Below are positions 1-8,007 of a stretch of DNA of 64,000 bases, piece after piece (the first letter of the stretch is position 1; each line of letters begins with the position of its first letter). The notes under the pieces are model-generated. The model ran no database searches. It saw only the letters and a program-made list of their open reading frames with translations, and had not been told where the DNA came from. The stretch comes from Pseudomonas xantholysinigenes (GTDB lineage: Bacteria > Pseudomonadota > Gammaproteobacteria > Pseudomonadales > Pseudomonadaceae). The stretch covers positions 3,415,501 to 3,479,500 of the forward strand of contig NZ_CP077095.1 of NCBI RefSeq assembly GCF_014268885.2. The letters are read 5' to 3'. The position numbers were made by a program, and so were the translations under genes.

Positions 1-655
1 AGCCGCCCCCTTCCGATGTCGCGGTATAGCGCCAACGTTTGTGATTGCGGTCAGTGGCCCCCTGCCAGAACTCCACGACCGTCGGCGCGACGGCATAGAC
101 CTGCCAACCGGGCTCCACATGACCAGGGTGATCCTCAAGAAAAGCCTGAACCTCGGCAAGACGCCGCGCCAGCGACTGGGGATCCTCCATGATCTCGCTT
201 TGCCTGGAGGCCATGGCACTGGCGCGAGAACCGACGGGACGCCCCAGAAAATCCTCGGCGCACTCCTGCGCTGACAGTGCCCCGGCTTCGCCGCGCAGGC
301 GGATCTGCCGCCCCAGCGCAGGCCAGTAGAAGGTAAGCGATACCTTGGGCTGATGTTCGATTTGCCTGACCTTCGGGCTTTCACGCTTGACCGCGAAATG
401 CCACCCACGCGCATCGACATTCTTCAGGATCAACACCCGCGCATCAGGCCAGCCCTGTTCATCGACGGTCGAAAGCGTCATTGCATGGGGCTCGCGCACA
501 CCCGCGGCCAACGCGGCATCCAACCACAGCGCGAAGGCCTCCTGGGGCGTGGCCGGCATGGCCGACAGATCAAGGTCGGGTAGCGGTGCCTTGAGCGATG
601 GAATCTGCCTCAGCATTTCTTTGATCGGCAATGCGTCCGGGGTGGTGTGGAGCAT
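1..655 (-). CDS. PNPOx-like FMN flavoprotein (PdxH/PhzG-type), 3' end cut by window edge
   Basis: Reading leftwards from an ATG at 655, an uninterrupted frame of 218 codons runs off the window, so the C-terminus is missing. The translation has the pyridoxamine-phosphate-oxidase fold signature: an N-terminal helix (EAFALWLDAAL), then GVREPHAMTLSTVDEQGWPDAR and VSLTFYWPALGRQIRLRG, and near the end the VEFWQGATDRNH motif. PdxH makes pyridoxal phosphate; the related PhzG enzymes use the same FMN fold to oxidise secondary metabolites. It starts about 105 bp downstream of the deaminase gene on the same strand, so it may be the last gene of the toxoflavin-like operon and act as a tailoring oxidase. 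A housekeeping pdxH is the alternative. Family assignment is firm; role in the cluster is inference. Confidence 0.8.
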   Translation of the reverse strand, partial: MLHTTPDALPIKEMLRQIPSLKAPLPDLDLSAMPATPQEAFALWLDAALAAGVREPHAMTLSTVDEQGWPDARVLILKNVDARGWHFAVKRESPKVRQIEHQPKVSLTFYWPALGRQIRLRGEAGALSAQECAEDFLGRPVGSRASAMASRQSEIMEDPQSLARRLAEVQAFLEDHPGHVEPGWQVYAVAPTVVEFWQGATDRNHKRWRYTATSEGGG

Positions 656-760
656 GATGCGTCAACCTCCTGCAGTCAGGGCGTAAACCACCACCCTACC
701 ATCGAACCGGCCCGCCTTCCCACGCCTGCGCAGAAGCCGACGCGGCAAGCTGCCCAACGT

Positions 761-1675
761 TCAGACCCTCACCAGCCACTCATCCACCAGCCCCTGGCGC
801 GCCAAGGCCTCGCACCACGCCGGCTCGGCCTCGACCTGCACCTCGTTGCAGTCCAGTTCGTGCAGCACCTGCAACACCCGCGACGCACCGAACTCATCGA
901 GCATGCGGCAACGAACCCGGGCAAAGCGCCCGTCAGCCATCGCCCGCCCGTCATGCAACACCAGGGTCGGCGCACGACCGTCGAGCACCTCGGCCGACGC
1001 TGGACACTCGAGCCTCTGGTCTACCACCACGCGCATTGGCGCCACTGGCGTGGCACGTTGCGCCGACACCGGCGCCAGCAGTGACGTGTCGCACGCCTTG
1101 ACCCATTCGCAGGTGGTCAGCAAGGCCGATGCCCGCCCCCGCCAGTGGGCCAGTGGTGCTTGCTCATCGCAATGACTGAGCATCGCGCCGTCGCCCAGCG
1201 TGCCGATCGCCAACGCGTCGGGCCGCAATACCCGTACCCAGGGGCGCTGGCGCTCGATACGCGAGAAGAACCCGCGATTGAGCGCCCGCGCCTCCGGGCA
1301 CGGCAATACTTCGACGACGATGCCGGCCTGGCGCAGGCGTTCGCCACCGCCGCACTGGGAGGCATCGGCGCTGGCGCTGACCACCCGGCGCACCCCCGCG
1401 GCCACCAACGCATCGGCGCAGGGCGGCGTGCGCCCATGCCGGCCACACGGCTCGAGGGTGACATAGGCGGTGGCGCCACGCGCCGCTTCCCCGGCCTCGC
1501 GCAACGCGTGTACCTCGGCATGGGCTTCGCCGGCACGTTGATGCCATCCACGCCCCACCACCCGGCCATCGTTGACGATCACGCAACCCACCCGTGGATT
1601 GGGCATGCTGCTGAACAAGCCCTGGCAGGCAAGCGCCAGGGCCATGTCCAGGTAGTGGTGGTCGATCACGCTCAC
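761..1675 (-). CDS. toxE: RibD-type pyrimidine deaminase, ToxE-like
   Basis: A 304-residue protein with a cytidine-deaminase-type zinc site: H52-A-E54 in AGEAHAEVHAL, and C77 and C86 in PCGRHGRTPPC. RibD deaminates 2,5-diamino-6-ribosylaminopyrimidinone phosphate, the product of GTP cyclohydrolase II. The C-terminal half (about residues 145-304) is in the position of the RibD reductase domain, but it is short and I cannot find the usual reductase substrate/NADPH motifs, so I expect deaminase activity only. Its ATG overlaps the stop of the upstream methyltransferase gene by 4 bp, so the two are translationally coupled. In toxoflavin clusters ToxE supplies this step. The housekeeping ribD is expected elsewhere in the genome. 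Confidence 0.82.
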   Translation of the reverse strand: MSVIDHHYLDMALALACQGLFSSMPNPRVGCVIVNDGRVVGRGWHQRAGEAHAEVHALREAGEAARGATAYVTLEPCGRHGRTPPCADALVAAGVRRVVSASADASQCGGGERLRQAGIVVEVLPCPEARALNRGFFSRIERQRPWVRVLRPDALAIGTLGDGAMLSHCDEQAPLAHWRGRASALLTTCEWVKACDTSLLAPVSAQRATPVAPMRVVVDQRLECPASAEVLDGRAPTLVLHDGRAMADGRFARVRCRMLDEFGASRVLQVLHELDCNEVQVEAEPAWCEALARQGLVDEWLVRV

Positions 1676-2331
1676 GTGCGGACCAGCGCCAGCAAGTAGC
1701 GAGCCTCGCCATGCTGGCGCTCGATCACCTCCAGCCCCTGCCAGGCAAAACCATGGGCCTCGAGGGTCTGGCGGATGCCATTGTCGGTGAAGAAGTAGCC
1801 CTGGCGCTGATTGTCCATTTCACGCCAGCCGGGCTCGGGCTGGACATCATCGACGCCGAACACGTTCAGCCCCACCAGCGCGCCAGGGCGCAACAGACGG
1901 CGCACATGGGCCAGGTACGCCGCCCATTCATCCGGGTGCTGGTGGTGGAAGCAACCGTTGTCCAGGGCCGCGTCGTACTGCGTGCCCGGCGCCGGTTGCC
2001 AGTCCTGCACCGCTTGCTGCACCAGGTTCAGGCGATCGCCCCAGCGCTTGCGCAGCAGCGGCCAGCTGGAGTTCTCGACGATATCCAGGCCGGTCACCCG
2101 GTGCCCGGCGAGGATGAAGGTGGACGCATCGCGCCCACGCCCCACGCCGAGGTCGAGCACATGCTGGTCGGCGCGTGGGTCCAGGCGCTCGAGAAACGCC
2201 TGAGCCGCCTGGATCATGCCAACATCCCACGACCATTCGTCCTCGCCATGGCTGTAGCGGTGCACGAACGAGGTGTCGAGGGCCTTGCGGTAGTCGCCCT
2301 GGGCCATGAAGCCCTGTGCTTGCTTGCTCAT
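1672..2331 (-). CDS. toxA: SAM-dependent N-methyltransferase, ToxA-like
   Basis: A 219-residue class I methyltransferase. SAM motif I is HVLDLGVGRGRDAS (about residues 58-70), followed by the acidic loop GLDIVE after strand 2 (about 81-86). In toxoflavin biosynthesis ToxA methylates ring nitrogens of the 7-azapteridine core in the last steps. Here it lies between the WD40 gene (12 bp upstream) and the ToxE-like deaminase (4-bp overlap), so it belongs to the same transcript. Assignment as ToxA rests on the fold together with the surrounding ToxB/C/D/E set. Substrate and number of methylations cannot be read from the sequence. Confidence 0.8.
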   Translation of the reverse strand: MSKQAQGFMAQGDYRKALDTSFVHRYSHGEDEWSWDVGMIQAAQAFLERLDPRADQHVLDLGVGRGRDASTFILAGHRVTGLDIVENSSWPLLRKRWGDRLNLVQQAVQDWQPAPGTQYDAALDNGCFHHQHPDEWAAYLAHVRRLLRPGALVGLNVFGVDDVQPEPGWREMDNQRQGYFFTDNGIRQTLEAHGFAWQGLEVIERQHGEARYLLALVRT

Positions 2332-2343
2332 CGCAATCCTCCG

Positions 2344-4035
2344 TCAGGACGCCAGGCGGGCGTCGATGCCATAGATGCGCCCGTCATAGGAGCTGGCCAG
2401 GAAGGCATCGCTGAGCGCGTCATGGCTGAGGCAGGAAATGCCGCTGGCGGTTGGCCGCTGCACCGGCAACCAGCGCCGCGAGGCCAGGTCGAACAGCGCC
2501 ACGGTGCCGTTGTAGGCGGCGGTGGCGATCACCCGGCCATCCTCGGAGGCGGCAATGCACTTGATCGAGTGCTGGTGTGGTGAGTCGAACACCTCGTCGC
2601 CGGTGTCCAGCCACAGGCGCAGCTTGAGATCGCGACCGATGCTGGCGAAGCCACCGGTGATGGTGCAGCAACCGTTGGAGATGCGCGTGTGCGCGCTTTC
2701 GATATGGCGCACGCAGCTGAAGTCCTCGATGCTGTGCACAGCCGCATCGGCCGAGGCGCAGACACTGAACAGATGGCGCGCGTCAGCGGCCACGCCTTTG
2801 ATCGCGTTCTCGTGCATGGGGATCGACGCCACCAGGCGCAGTCCGCCCTGGCCGTCATGGGCGAACACCAGGCCTTCACCAGTGTAGGTGCCGATCAAGG
2901 CATGCTCCTCACCGTTGCGCACGAAGCTCGCACCGCAGTTGAGCGGCGAACGGTGCTGGTACAGCAGGCGCCCGCTCAAGCCGTCGAACACCTGGCCCAT
3001 CTGGCCGCCGGTCAGCAGCAGCGAACCAAACGGCAGGAGGAAGTTGCACAGGCTGCCGACACTGCTCACCGGCTGGTCGTCACGGTGCAGGATGCCGGCG
3101 TCGCCGATGCTGTAGCGGCGTTCGTCGCTGCGCACCACGGCGTTGATGCTCACCGCCGGCTCGATGCCCGAGACCTGCCACTGGTCGCGCTCGTAGTTCC
3201 AGGTGGCATAGCGCGAGCCGAAGGTGGCGAACACCAGTTGCTCGTCACCGACGAAGGCACAGCTGCGCGGCCAGACGATGCTCGGCAGCGCGGTGCTGCG
3301 GCGCTTGACCAAGTTGCGCCCGGCGTCGAAGGTCCAGAGGACCGCCGAGCGGTCGTAGCTCAGGCTCACCAGCAGGCGCTTGTCGTCGTTCCAGACGATG
3401 CGCTTGATCCCCGCGGCATGGGCCGGCACGGTGTGCACCTGGCCGTCGGCGATGATCGAAATGCGCCCTTCATCGTCGCCGGCGAACACCACGCCCTCGC
3501 GGGTGATGGCGATGGTGTCGGTCTCGACACCGCCGATGTCCACTTCACCGCACTGCGCGCCACTGCGCGTGTCCCACTGGCGCACGGTGCCGTCGTCGCT
3601 GCTGGAAATCAGGCGCTGGCCATCCGGCGACCAGACCACCGAAATTACATCGGCCTGGTGACCGTGAAAAGCCTGCTGCAACACGCCGTTGAGGTCGAAG
3701 ATGCGCAGCACATGATCGCGCGAGCAGGTTGCCACGCGCTGGCCATCCGGGGAGAACACCGCCATTTCGACGTCATCGTCGTGGTCGCGCAGGACTGCTT
3801 TCAAACGCATGCTCGGTACTTCCCAGATGCGCGCGGTGTAGTCGCTGCTGGCGCTGACCAGGTACTTGCCGTCGGCGCTGAAGGCGCACTGGTTGGCCAG
3901 GTGGTCGTGGTGCACGCGGTGAATCGGCTCGCCGGTGCTGGCGTTCCACAAAATCACCTGGTTGTCGTAGCCGGCAGTGGCGACGAAGTGCGCGGCATGG
4001 GCGGCGATGCCGCTGATCGGGCCAATATGTTTCAT
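2344..4035 (-). CDS. toxC: WD40 beta-propeller protein, ToxC-like
   Basis: A 563-residue protein made of WD40 repeats. Blades are visible as repeated patterns such as HHDHLANQCAFSADGKYLVS followed by ARIWEV, DDVEMAVFSPDGQRVATCS with LRIFDL, and ADVISVVWSPDGQRLISSS with VRQWDT. The C-terminal repeats (DSPHQHSIKCIAASEDGRVI) close the propeller. No signal peptide or membrane segment is seen, so it should be cytosolic. ToxC of Burkholderia glumae is likewise a WD-repeat protein encoded between the cyclohydrolase and SUMF1 genes; it has no obvious catalytic fold and its role is poorly understood. It may scaffold unstable intermediates (inference). The gap to the upstream cyclohydrolase gene is 24 bp. 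Confidence 0.87.
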   Translation of the reverse strand: MKHIGPISGIAAHAAHFVATAGYDNQVILWNASTGEPIHRVHHDHLANQCAFSADGKYLVSASSDYTARIWEVPSMRLKAVLRDHDDDVEMAVFSPDGQRVATCSRDHVLRIFDLNGVLQQAFHGHQADVISVVWSPDGQRLISSSDDGTVRQWDTRSGAQCGEVDIGGVETDTIAITREGVVFAGDDEGRISIIADGQVHTVPAHAAGIKRIVWNDDKRLLVSLSYDRSAVLWTFDAGRNLVKRRSTALPSIVWPRSCAFVGDEQLVFATFGSRYATWNYERDQWQVSGIEPAVSINAVVRSDERRYSIGDAGILHRDDQPVSSVGSLCNFLLPFGSLLLTGGQMGQVFDGLSGRLLYQHRSPLNCGASFVRNGEEHALIGTYTGEGLVFAHDGQGGLRLVASIPMHENAIKGVAADARHLFSVCASADAAVHSIEDFSCVRHIESAHTRISNGCCTITGGFASIGRDLKLRLWLDTGDEVFDSPHQHSIKCIAASEDGRVIATAAYNGTVALFDLASRRWLPVQRPTASGISCLSHDALSDAFLASSYDGRIYGIDARLAS

Positions 4036-4059
4036 CGAAAGATCCTTTTTCGCGAGCGA

Positions 4060-4656
4060 TCAGAGCTTGATCGAATGGCTGGACTTGTCGGCTTTCGCCT
4101 GCAGGTAGTTACGGTTGTGCTGGGTCAGGAATACGCCGGTGGGCACTTGCTCGACCACGTCGATGCCGCCGGCGCGCAACTGCGCGACTTTCTCCGGGTT
4201 GTTGGTCAGCAGCCGGCACTTCTCCACGCCCAGGGCGCGCAGCATCTGCACCGCTGGGTCGAAACTGCGCGAGTCGGCCAGGTGGTTCAGGCGCAGGTTG
4301 GCTTCGTAGGTGTCAAAGCCCTTGTCCTGCAGCAGGTAGGCCTCGAACTTGGAATACAAGCCGATGCCCCGCCCTTCCTGGCGCAGGTAGATCAGGTAGC
4401 CGCCGACTTCGTGCAGCGTGCGCAGGGCCTCCTGCAACTGGGGGCCGCAATCGCAGCGCTGCGAGCCGAACACATCGCCGGTGATGCACTCGGAGTGCAC
4501 CCGCACCAACGGTATGTCGCACTGCTCGGGGCTGATGCCCACGGCGAAGTGTTCCTGATGGCGTTCGAAGCCGTGGAAGCCGAAGAAATGGGCGTCGACA
4601 TCGCCGCCGAGTATGGAGATCGGCACAATGGTATGCAGCGAAACATCCTTGTTCAT
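4060..4656 (-). CDS. toxB: GTP cyclohydrolase II, ToxB-like
   Basis: A 198-residue RibA-family enzyme that opens the GTP imidazole ring, releasing formate and pyrophosphate. Zinc ligands are C57, C68 and C70 in CITGDVFGSQRCDCG. The RQEGRGIGLYSK stretch carries the catalytic Arg/Glu/Gly region, and TNNPEKV near the C-terminus is the GTP-specificity motif. The ATG at 4656 was chosen because the family begins a few residues before the conserved first strand; longer frames upstream have no family similarity. A dedicated RibA paralogue inside a secondary-metabolite operon is the hallmark of toxoflavin clusters, where ToxB draws GTP away from riboflavin synthesis. It lies 34 bp downstream of the SUMF1-like gene. 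Confidence 0.9.
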   Translation of the reverse strand: MNKDVSLHTIVPISILGGDVDAHFFGFHGFERHQEHFAVGISPEQCDIPLVRVHSECITGDVFGSQRCDCGPQLQEALRTLHEVGGYLIYLRQEGRGIGLYSKFEAYLLQDKGFDTYEANLRLNHLADSRSFDPAVQMLRALGVEKCRLLTNNPEKVAQLRAGGIDVVEQVPTGVFLTQHNRNYLQAKADKSSHSIKL

Positions 4657-4690
4657 GGGATCAGACCTCTTGCACGGAAGACGCGGTTGC

Positions 4691-5701
4691 TTAGTTGTGG
4701 TGTTCCACCAGGCGAAAGCCCATGACGTAGATCGGCCGTGGGTAGCGCCCGTGGCGGCGCGCGGTGCGCGCCAGGTCGCGAAAGCGGGTGAAGCTGCCAC
4801 CACGGGCCACGCGGTGGGTACCGACATCGAGCACCAGGTCGTCCTCGATGCGAGGGCCACCGGGGTAGGCCTGGTAGTCTTCGGCCACGTACTCCTCGAC
4901 GTTACCGGCCATGTCCAGCACGCCGAAGGGCGAGGCGGCGTCGACGAAGACGCCGACCGGGGTGCTGTCCAGGTAGCCCAGCTCGGCGGTGTTGGCGTGC
5001 TCGACCTGGTAGCTGTCGCCCCAGGGGAACTGCCGCCCCTCGGCGCCGGCGGCGGCATATTCCCACTGCGCCTCGCTGGGCAGGGCGAAACGCCGTCCGG
5101 TGCGTGAGCTCAGCCAACGCACATAGGCGTCGGCATCGCTGGCGGCGACGCTGTACACCGGGTGGTTGGCGTGATGCCGCGGGTAGCGACCGAACGCCCA
5201 GCCTTCGGGGATGCCGGGGTGGCCGGTGTCGAGCAGGAACTGGCGGTACTCCTGGTGCGTCACCGGAAACCGGGCGATGCGAAATGCCGCCAGCTCCACC
5301 GCGTGGCGCGGGGTTTCCTTGGCGATCCAGCTGCGGTCCAGGCCCAGCCCGTCGAACTGGTCCATCACCTGCTCCACCGCCTGCGGGTCGAGGCCGATGT
5401 GCACGCGCGCCGCCGGGATATCGATCATCTGCGGGGCAAAGGTGTCGATGCGCGGGTCACCACGCAGGGCCAGCACCTCACCGGCGGCGATGCGCCGGGC
5501 CAGGGGCTGGCTGGGCTGCTGGAGAATCGTCAGGAGGACGTCCAGCGGCCCTTGCAGCAGTTCGGCGAACGCCGTGGCGACCCGGGCCTGCAACGGATGC
5601 TCCTGATACTGCTCGGGGTAGCCCATCAAGGCCCGGTCGCTGACATCCTTGGGCAAGGGGCTGGGCAACCGTGGCCAATGCCACTGTTTGTAGCTGTTCA
5701 T
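4691..5701 (-). CDS. toxD: SUMF1/formylglycine-enzyme-fold protein, ToxD-like
   Basis: A 336-residue protein. The N-terminal third (about 1-140) is helical and of unknown function. The C-terminal two thirds are a SUMF1 (FGE/EgtB) fold: RFPVTHQEYRQFL, LPSEAQWEYAAAG, FPWGD, PFGVLDMAGNVEEYVAE, then HRVARGGSF and MGFRLV at the end. The copper-binding cysteine pair of true formylglycine-generating enzymes is absent after RGGSF, so it is not a sulfatase-maturing enzyme. It resembles the EgtB/ToxD branch, where the fold supports iron-dependent oxidative chemistry. In toxoflavin clusters ToxD is implicated in building the triazine ring; I infer the same here. The start at 5701 excludes a long out-of-frame extension over the VOC gene. 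Confidence 0.83.
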   Translation of the reverse strand: MNSYKQWHWPRLPSPLPKDVSDRALMGYPEQYQEHPLQARVATAFAELLQGPLDVLLTILQQPSQPLARRIAAGEVLALRGDPRIDTFAPQMIDIPAARVHIGLDPQAVEQVMDQFDGLGLDRSWIAKETPRHAVELAAFRIARFPVTHQEYRQFLLDTGHPGIPEGWAFGRYPRHHANHPVYSVAASDADAYVRWLSSRTGRRFALPSEAQWEYAAAGAEGRQFPWGDSYQVEHANTAELGYLDSTPVGVFVDAASPFGVLDMAGNVEEYVAEDYQAYPGGPRIEDDLVLDVGTHRVARGGSFTRFRDLARTARRHGRYPRPIYVMGFRLVEHHN

Positions 5702-5757
5702 GCGAATACCTGCCTGAACACCGGCCCGCCGAACGGCAGGCCGGTGACAACGAGGGA

Positions 5758-6651
5758 TCAGAGGCGGTCGAGAAGCAAGCGAGGATTGCTTTCGATCATC
5801 TCCACTTCGGCGCTGTAGACTTCGATGACCAGGCCGTCCGGGTCCTCGAAATACACGGCGCTGCGGACCTGGTCCGGGCCATGGTGATAGCCCGGGGCCG
5901 GGCCGTTGCCCTTGACCAGCTTGATGGTGCCGGTGGCCGTGACCTGCTCGGCGATACGCCGCACATCCTCGGGCAGCGCGCGGATGCCAATGTGGTAGCC
6001 GGCCGGGTAGCTGAAGGCCTCGCTCTGCTCGATGAAGAAGTCGAAGCCGTTGAGCTCCATCACCGCCTTGCGTGGGCCAAGGTTGTAGCAGTAGTTGGCA
6101 CCGAGGATGTCGGCGTAGAACGCCTTGGAGGCTTCCAGGTCGCGGGTGAGGATATTGACGTGGTTCATCTCCGGGCGCTGCCTGGCCCGGGCCGCATCGT
6201 CCAGCCCCAGGCCATCGAGTGAGCGCCACAGCTTGGTGGCGGCGGCGAACTTGGCGAAGCCCGGCAGCCAGGCCTTGATCGCCTGTTCCGCGGCCTGGTC
6301 GCTGGTGATATCCAGCGCATAGGGATACAGGAACCCCTGGCATGCCTGCTGCCATTGCGCGAGCACGCCACTGGTCGACGGCAGCTGCGCCAGCGTGCCT
6401 TGCACGCGAATCAGCACCAGCGCGGTGTTGCGGCACAGCCCGCGGGCCTCGTTGAGCAGGCTGCCCAGCGCGACTGGCGGCGTCGCGCTGTCGAGCAGCA
6501 GGCAGACCGCATCCACCGGCCCCTGCCCTGCCGCCTGCTGGCTGACCTGCAGGCTGAAGCCCGCCTTCGCCGCCGCGCTGCCCAGGGTGTCCAGGGCTTG
6601 GGCTGACGCGTCGCCAAGCGGCGCGCCATGCAATGCCAATAAGCGCAACAT
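5758..6651 (-). CDS. VOC (glyoxalase/dioxygenase-fold) enzyme with extra N-terminal domain
   Basis: A 297-residue protein. The C-terminal part (about 160-285) is a vicinal-oxygen-chelate module with likely metal ligands H164 (MNHVNI), H220 (GYHIGI) and E277 (LVIEVYS). Residues 1-140 form an alternating alpha/beta domain I do not recognise, faintly flavodoxin-like. The ATG overlaps the stop of the upstream methyltransferase gene by one base (TGATG), so the two are coupled. I do not remember a VOC gene in the classical Burkholderia tox operon. VOC-fold enzymes include toxoflavin-degrading lyases and oxygenases, so this could give self-protection or carry out an oxidative ring rearrangement of the toxoflavin-type intermediate. 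Fold certain; role inferred. Confidence 0.75.
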   Translation of the reverse strand: MLRLLALHGAPLGDASAQALDTLGSAAAKAGFSLQVSQQAAGQGPVDAVCLLLDSATPPVALGSLLNEARGLCRNTALVLIRVQGTLAQLPSTSGVLAQWQQACQGFLYPYALDITSDQAAEQAIKAWLPGFAKFAAATKLWRSLDGLGLDDAARARQRPEMNHVNILTRDLEASKAFYADILGANYCYNLGPRKAVMELNGFDFFIEQSEAFSYPAGYHIGIRALPEDVRRIAEQVTATGTIKLVKGNGPAPGYHHGPDQVRSAVYFEDPDGLVIEVYSAEVEMIESNPRLLLDRL

Positions 6652-7694
6652 CAGGCAGCCCTCCGTCCGACCAGCAGGGTGTAGCGGCCGATCGGCTCCT
6701 GTTCCACCGCAAGCCCGGCCGACGCCATGCTGTCGATCAGGTAGCGGGTCGAGTGCAGCTCGCCGTTGACCGTGTTGAGCATCATGTGCAGGGAGAAATC
6801 GGCGGACAACGCCGGATGGATTTCGTCGTCCTCCAGCGCCATGCTCAGCACCAGCAGCGCGCCACCGTCCTCGACCATGCCAGCGGCGCCAGCGATCAAG
6901 GTGCGCACCTGCTCACGGGTGAAGTAGTGCAGGCAGTCGTTGAGCATCACCACATCGGCGCGCTCGCCCTGGTACTGGGCCAGGTCCAGCAGGTTGCGCG
7001 CGTGGAAGCGCAGACGCTCTTCCAGTTTGTATTTGCCGAAGGTGGTTGCAGCGGCGTCACGGGTCGGCTCCAGGTCCCAGACTTCACCCTTGACCTGCGG
7101 ATGACGGCTGGCGATCTCGGCCAGGTAAGTGCCATGGCCGCCGGCCAGGTCGATCACCCGCCGGGCCTTGTCGAACAACGGCAGGTCGCGCAGCACATCG
7201 ACCATCGGCTGGCTGAAACGGACCATGGCGTCGTTGAATGCATCGCGCGCCGCCAGGTCGTGCTTGAAACGATTTTCCTGCTGGAAGTCCAGCGACTGGC
7301 GACTGCGCAGCACCTCGTCCAGGCGCGGCCAGTTGTGCCATTGCAGACGCTGGTGATCGATGATCGGGCCGATGAACTCGGCGCTGTCACTGACCAGGAA
7401 GCGCTGGCTCAGCGGCAGGTTCTCGTAGCCTTGCGCGGTGCGCTTGAGCAGGCCCATGGCGACCAGCGCGTTGAGGAAGATCCGCCCCTTGTTCGGCACC
7501 CAGCCCAGCGCATCGCTCAAGGCCTGGGCGGCGATCGGCTGGCGGGTGTGGTCGAACACGCGCTGGGCCAACGCCGAATGCAGAATGGCCGATTGACGGT
7601 ACTGATCGGACAGTTTCACCAGGTCGACCACGCTTTGCAGGCTGCTCACCTCGTCGGCGTGTTCGTAGATGGTCACGGGTTTCTGGGCATTCAT
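6651..7694 (-). CDS. HIOMT-like O-methyltransferase-fold enzyme, first gene of the cluster
   Basis: A 347-residue protein of the hydroxyindole/polyketide O-methyltransferase type. It has an N-terminal winged-helix dimerisation region (DALGWVPNKGRIFLNALVAMGLL, about 60-85), a SAM motif I RVIDLAGGHGTYL (about 179-191), the acidic residue in VWDLEP (about 205-210), and LNDCLHYF where the catalytic His of the family usually lies. It is additional to ToxA, so the product probably carries one more methyl group. Some members of this fold act as oxygenases or hydroxylases without methyl transfer, so that is a real alternative. Start ATG at 7694; an in-frame extension to 7778 lacks family similarity. 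It faces the regulator gene across a 313-bp AT-rich gap. Confidence 0.78.
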   Translation of the reverse strand: MNAQKPVTIYEHADEVSSLQSVVDLVKLSDQYRQSAILHSALAQRVFDHTRQPIAAQALSDALGWVPNKGRIFLNALVAMGLLKRTAQGYENLPLSQRFLVSDSAEFIGPIIDHQRLQWHNWPRLDEVLRSRQSLDFQQENRFKHDLAARDAFNDAMVRFSQPMVDVLRDLPLFDKARRVIDLAGGHGTYLAEIASRHPQVKGEVWDLEPTRDAAATTFGKYKLEERLRFHARNLLDLAQYQGERADVVMLNDCLHYFTREQVRTLIAGAAGMVEDGGALLVLSMALEDDEIHPALSADFSLHMMLNTVNGELHSTRYLIDSMASAGLAVEQEPIGRYTLLVGRRAA

Positions 7695-8007
7695 GCACTC
7701 ACGTCCCTGTCGAATTATTGGAGTAGGACCTGCGCCCGGCCATTGGCCAGCCAAGGAATTCCACGAACTTGCACGCAACCCTCCCTGGGACCGGCAAGCA
7801 CAGGCTCCGAAAAACAGCCTAGACCTGAGTCAAAGAAATACAACCAATAACTTTTATATTTTTATCGAATATAAATTTCACTATCGATACTCGTTCACCT
7901 TGCACCTATCCGCACGAATACACGCTATCCTTCGCCCACTCACCTGCGCAAAGGATGACCCAGGCGAGTGCCCGACCCGCTCATTCACGCCCGGTTCCCA
8001 AGGCTCC
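7695..8007. promoter_or_regulatory. Divergent promoter region of the toxoflavin-like operon and its regulator
   Basis: This 313-bp gap lies between the divergent start codons at 7694 and 8008 and contains no gene I can support. About 7825-7905 is a sharp AT-rich trough in otherwise GC-rich DNA. The trough has near-repeated TATCGA words at about 7863 and 7881, the second within the palindrome TATCGATA. That is where promoters and an operator for the Cys-rich regulator would be expected, but no consensus sigma-70 pair stands out clearly. Confidence 0.5.

Noticed and set aside
5702..6712. Upstream extension of the SUMF1-like gene to about 6712
   Set aside because: The added part is out of frame with and overlaps the VOC gene and has low-complexity sequence; the ATG at 5701 fits the family.
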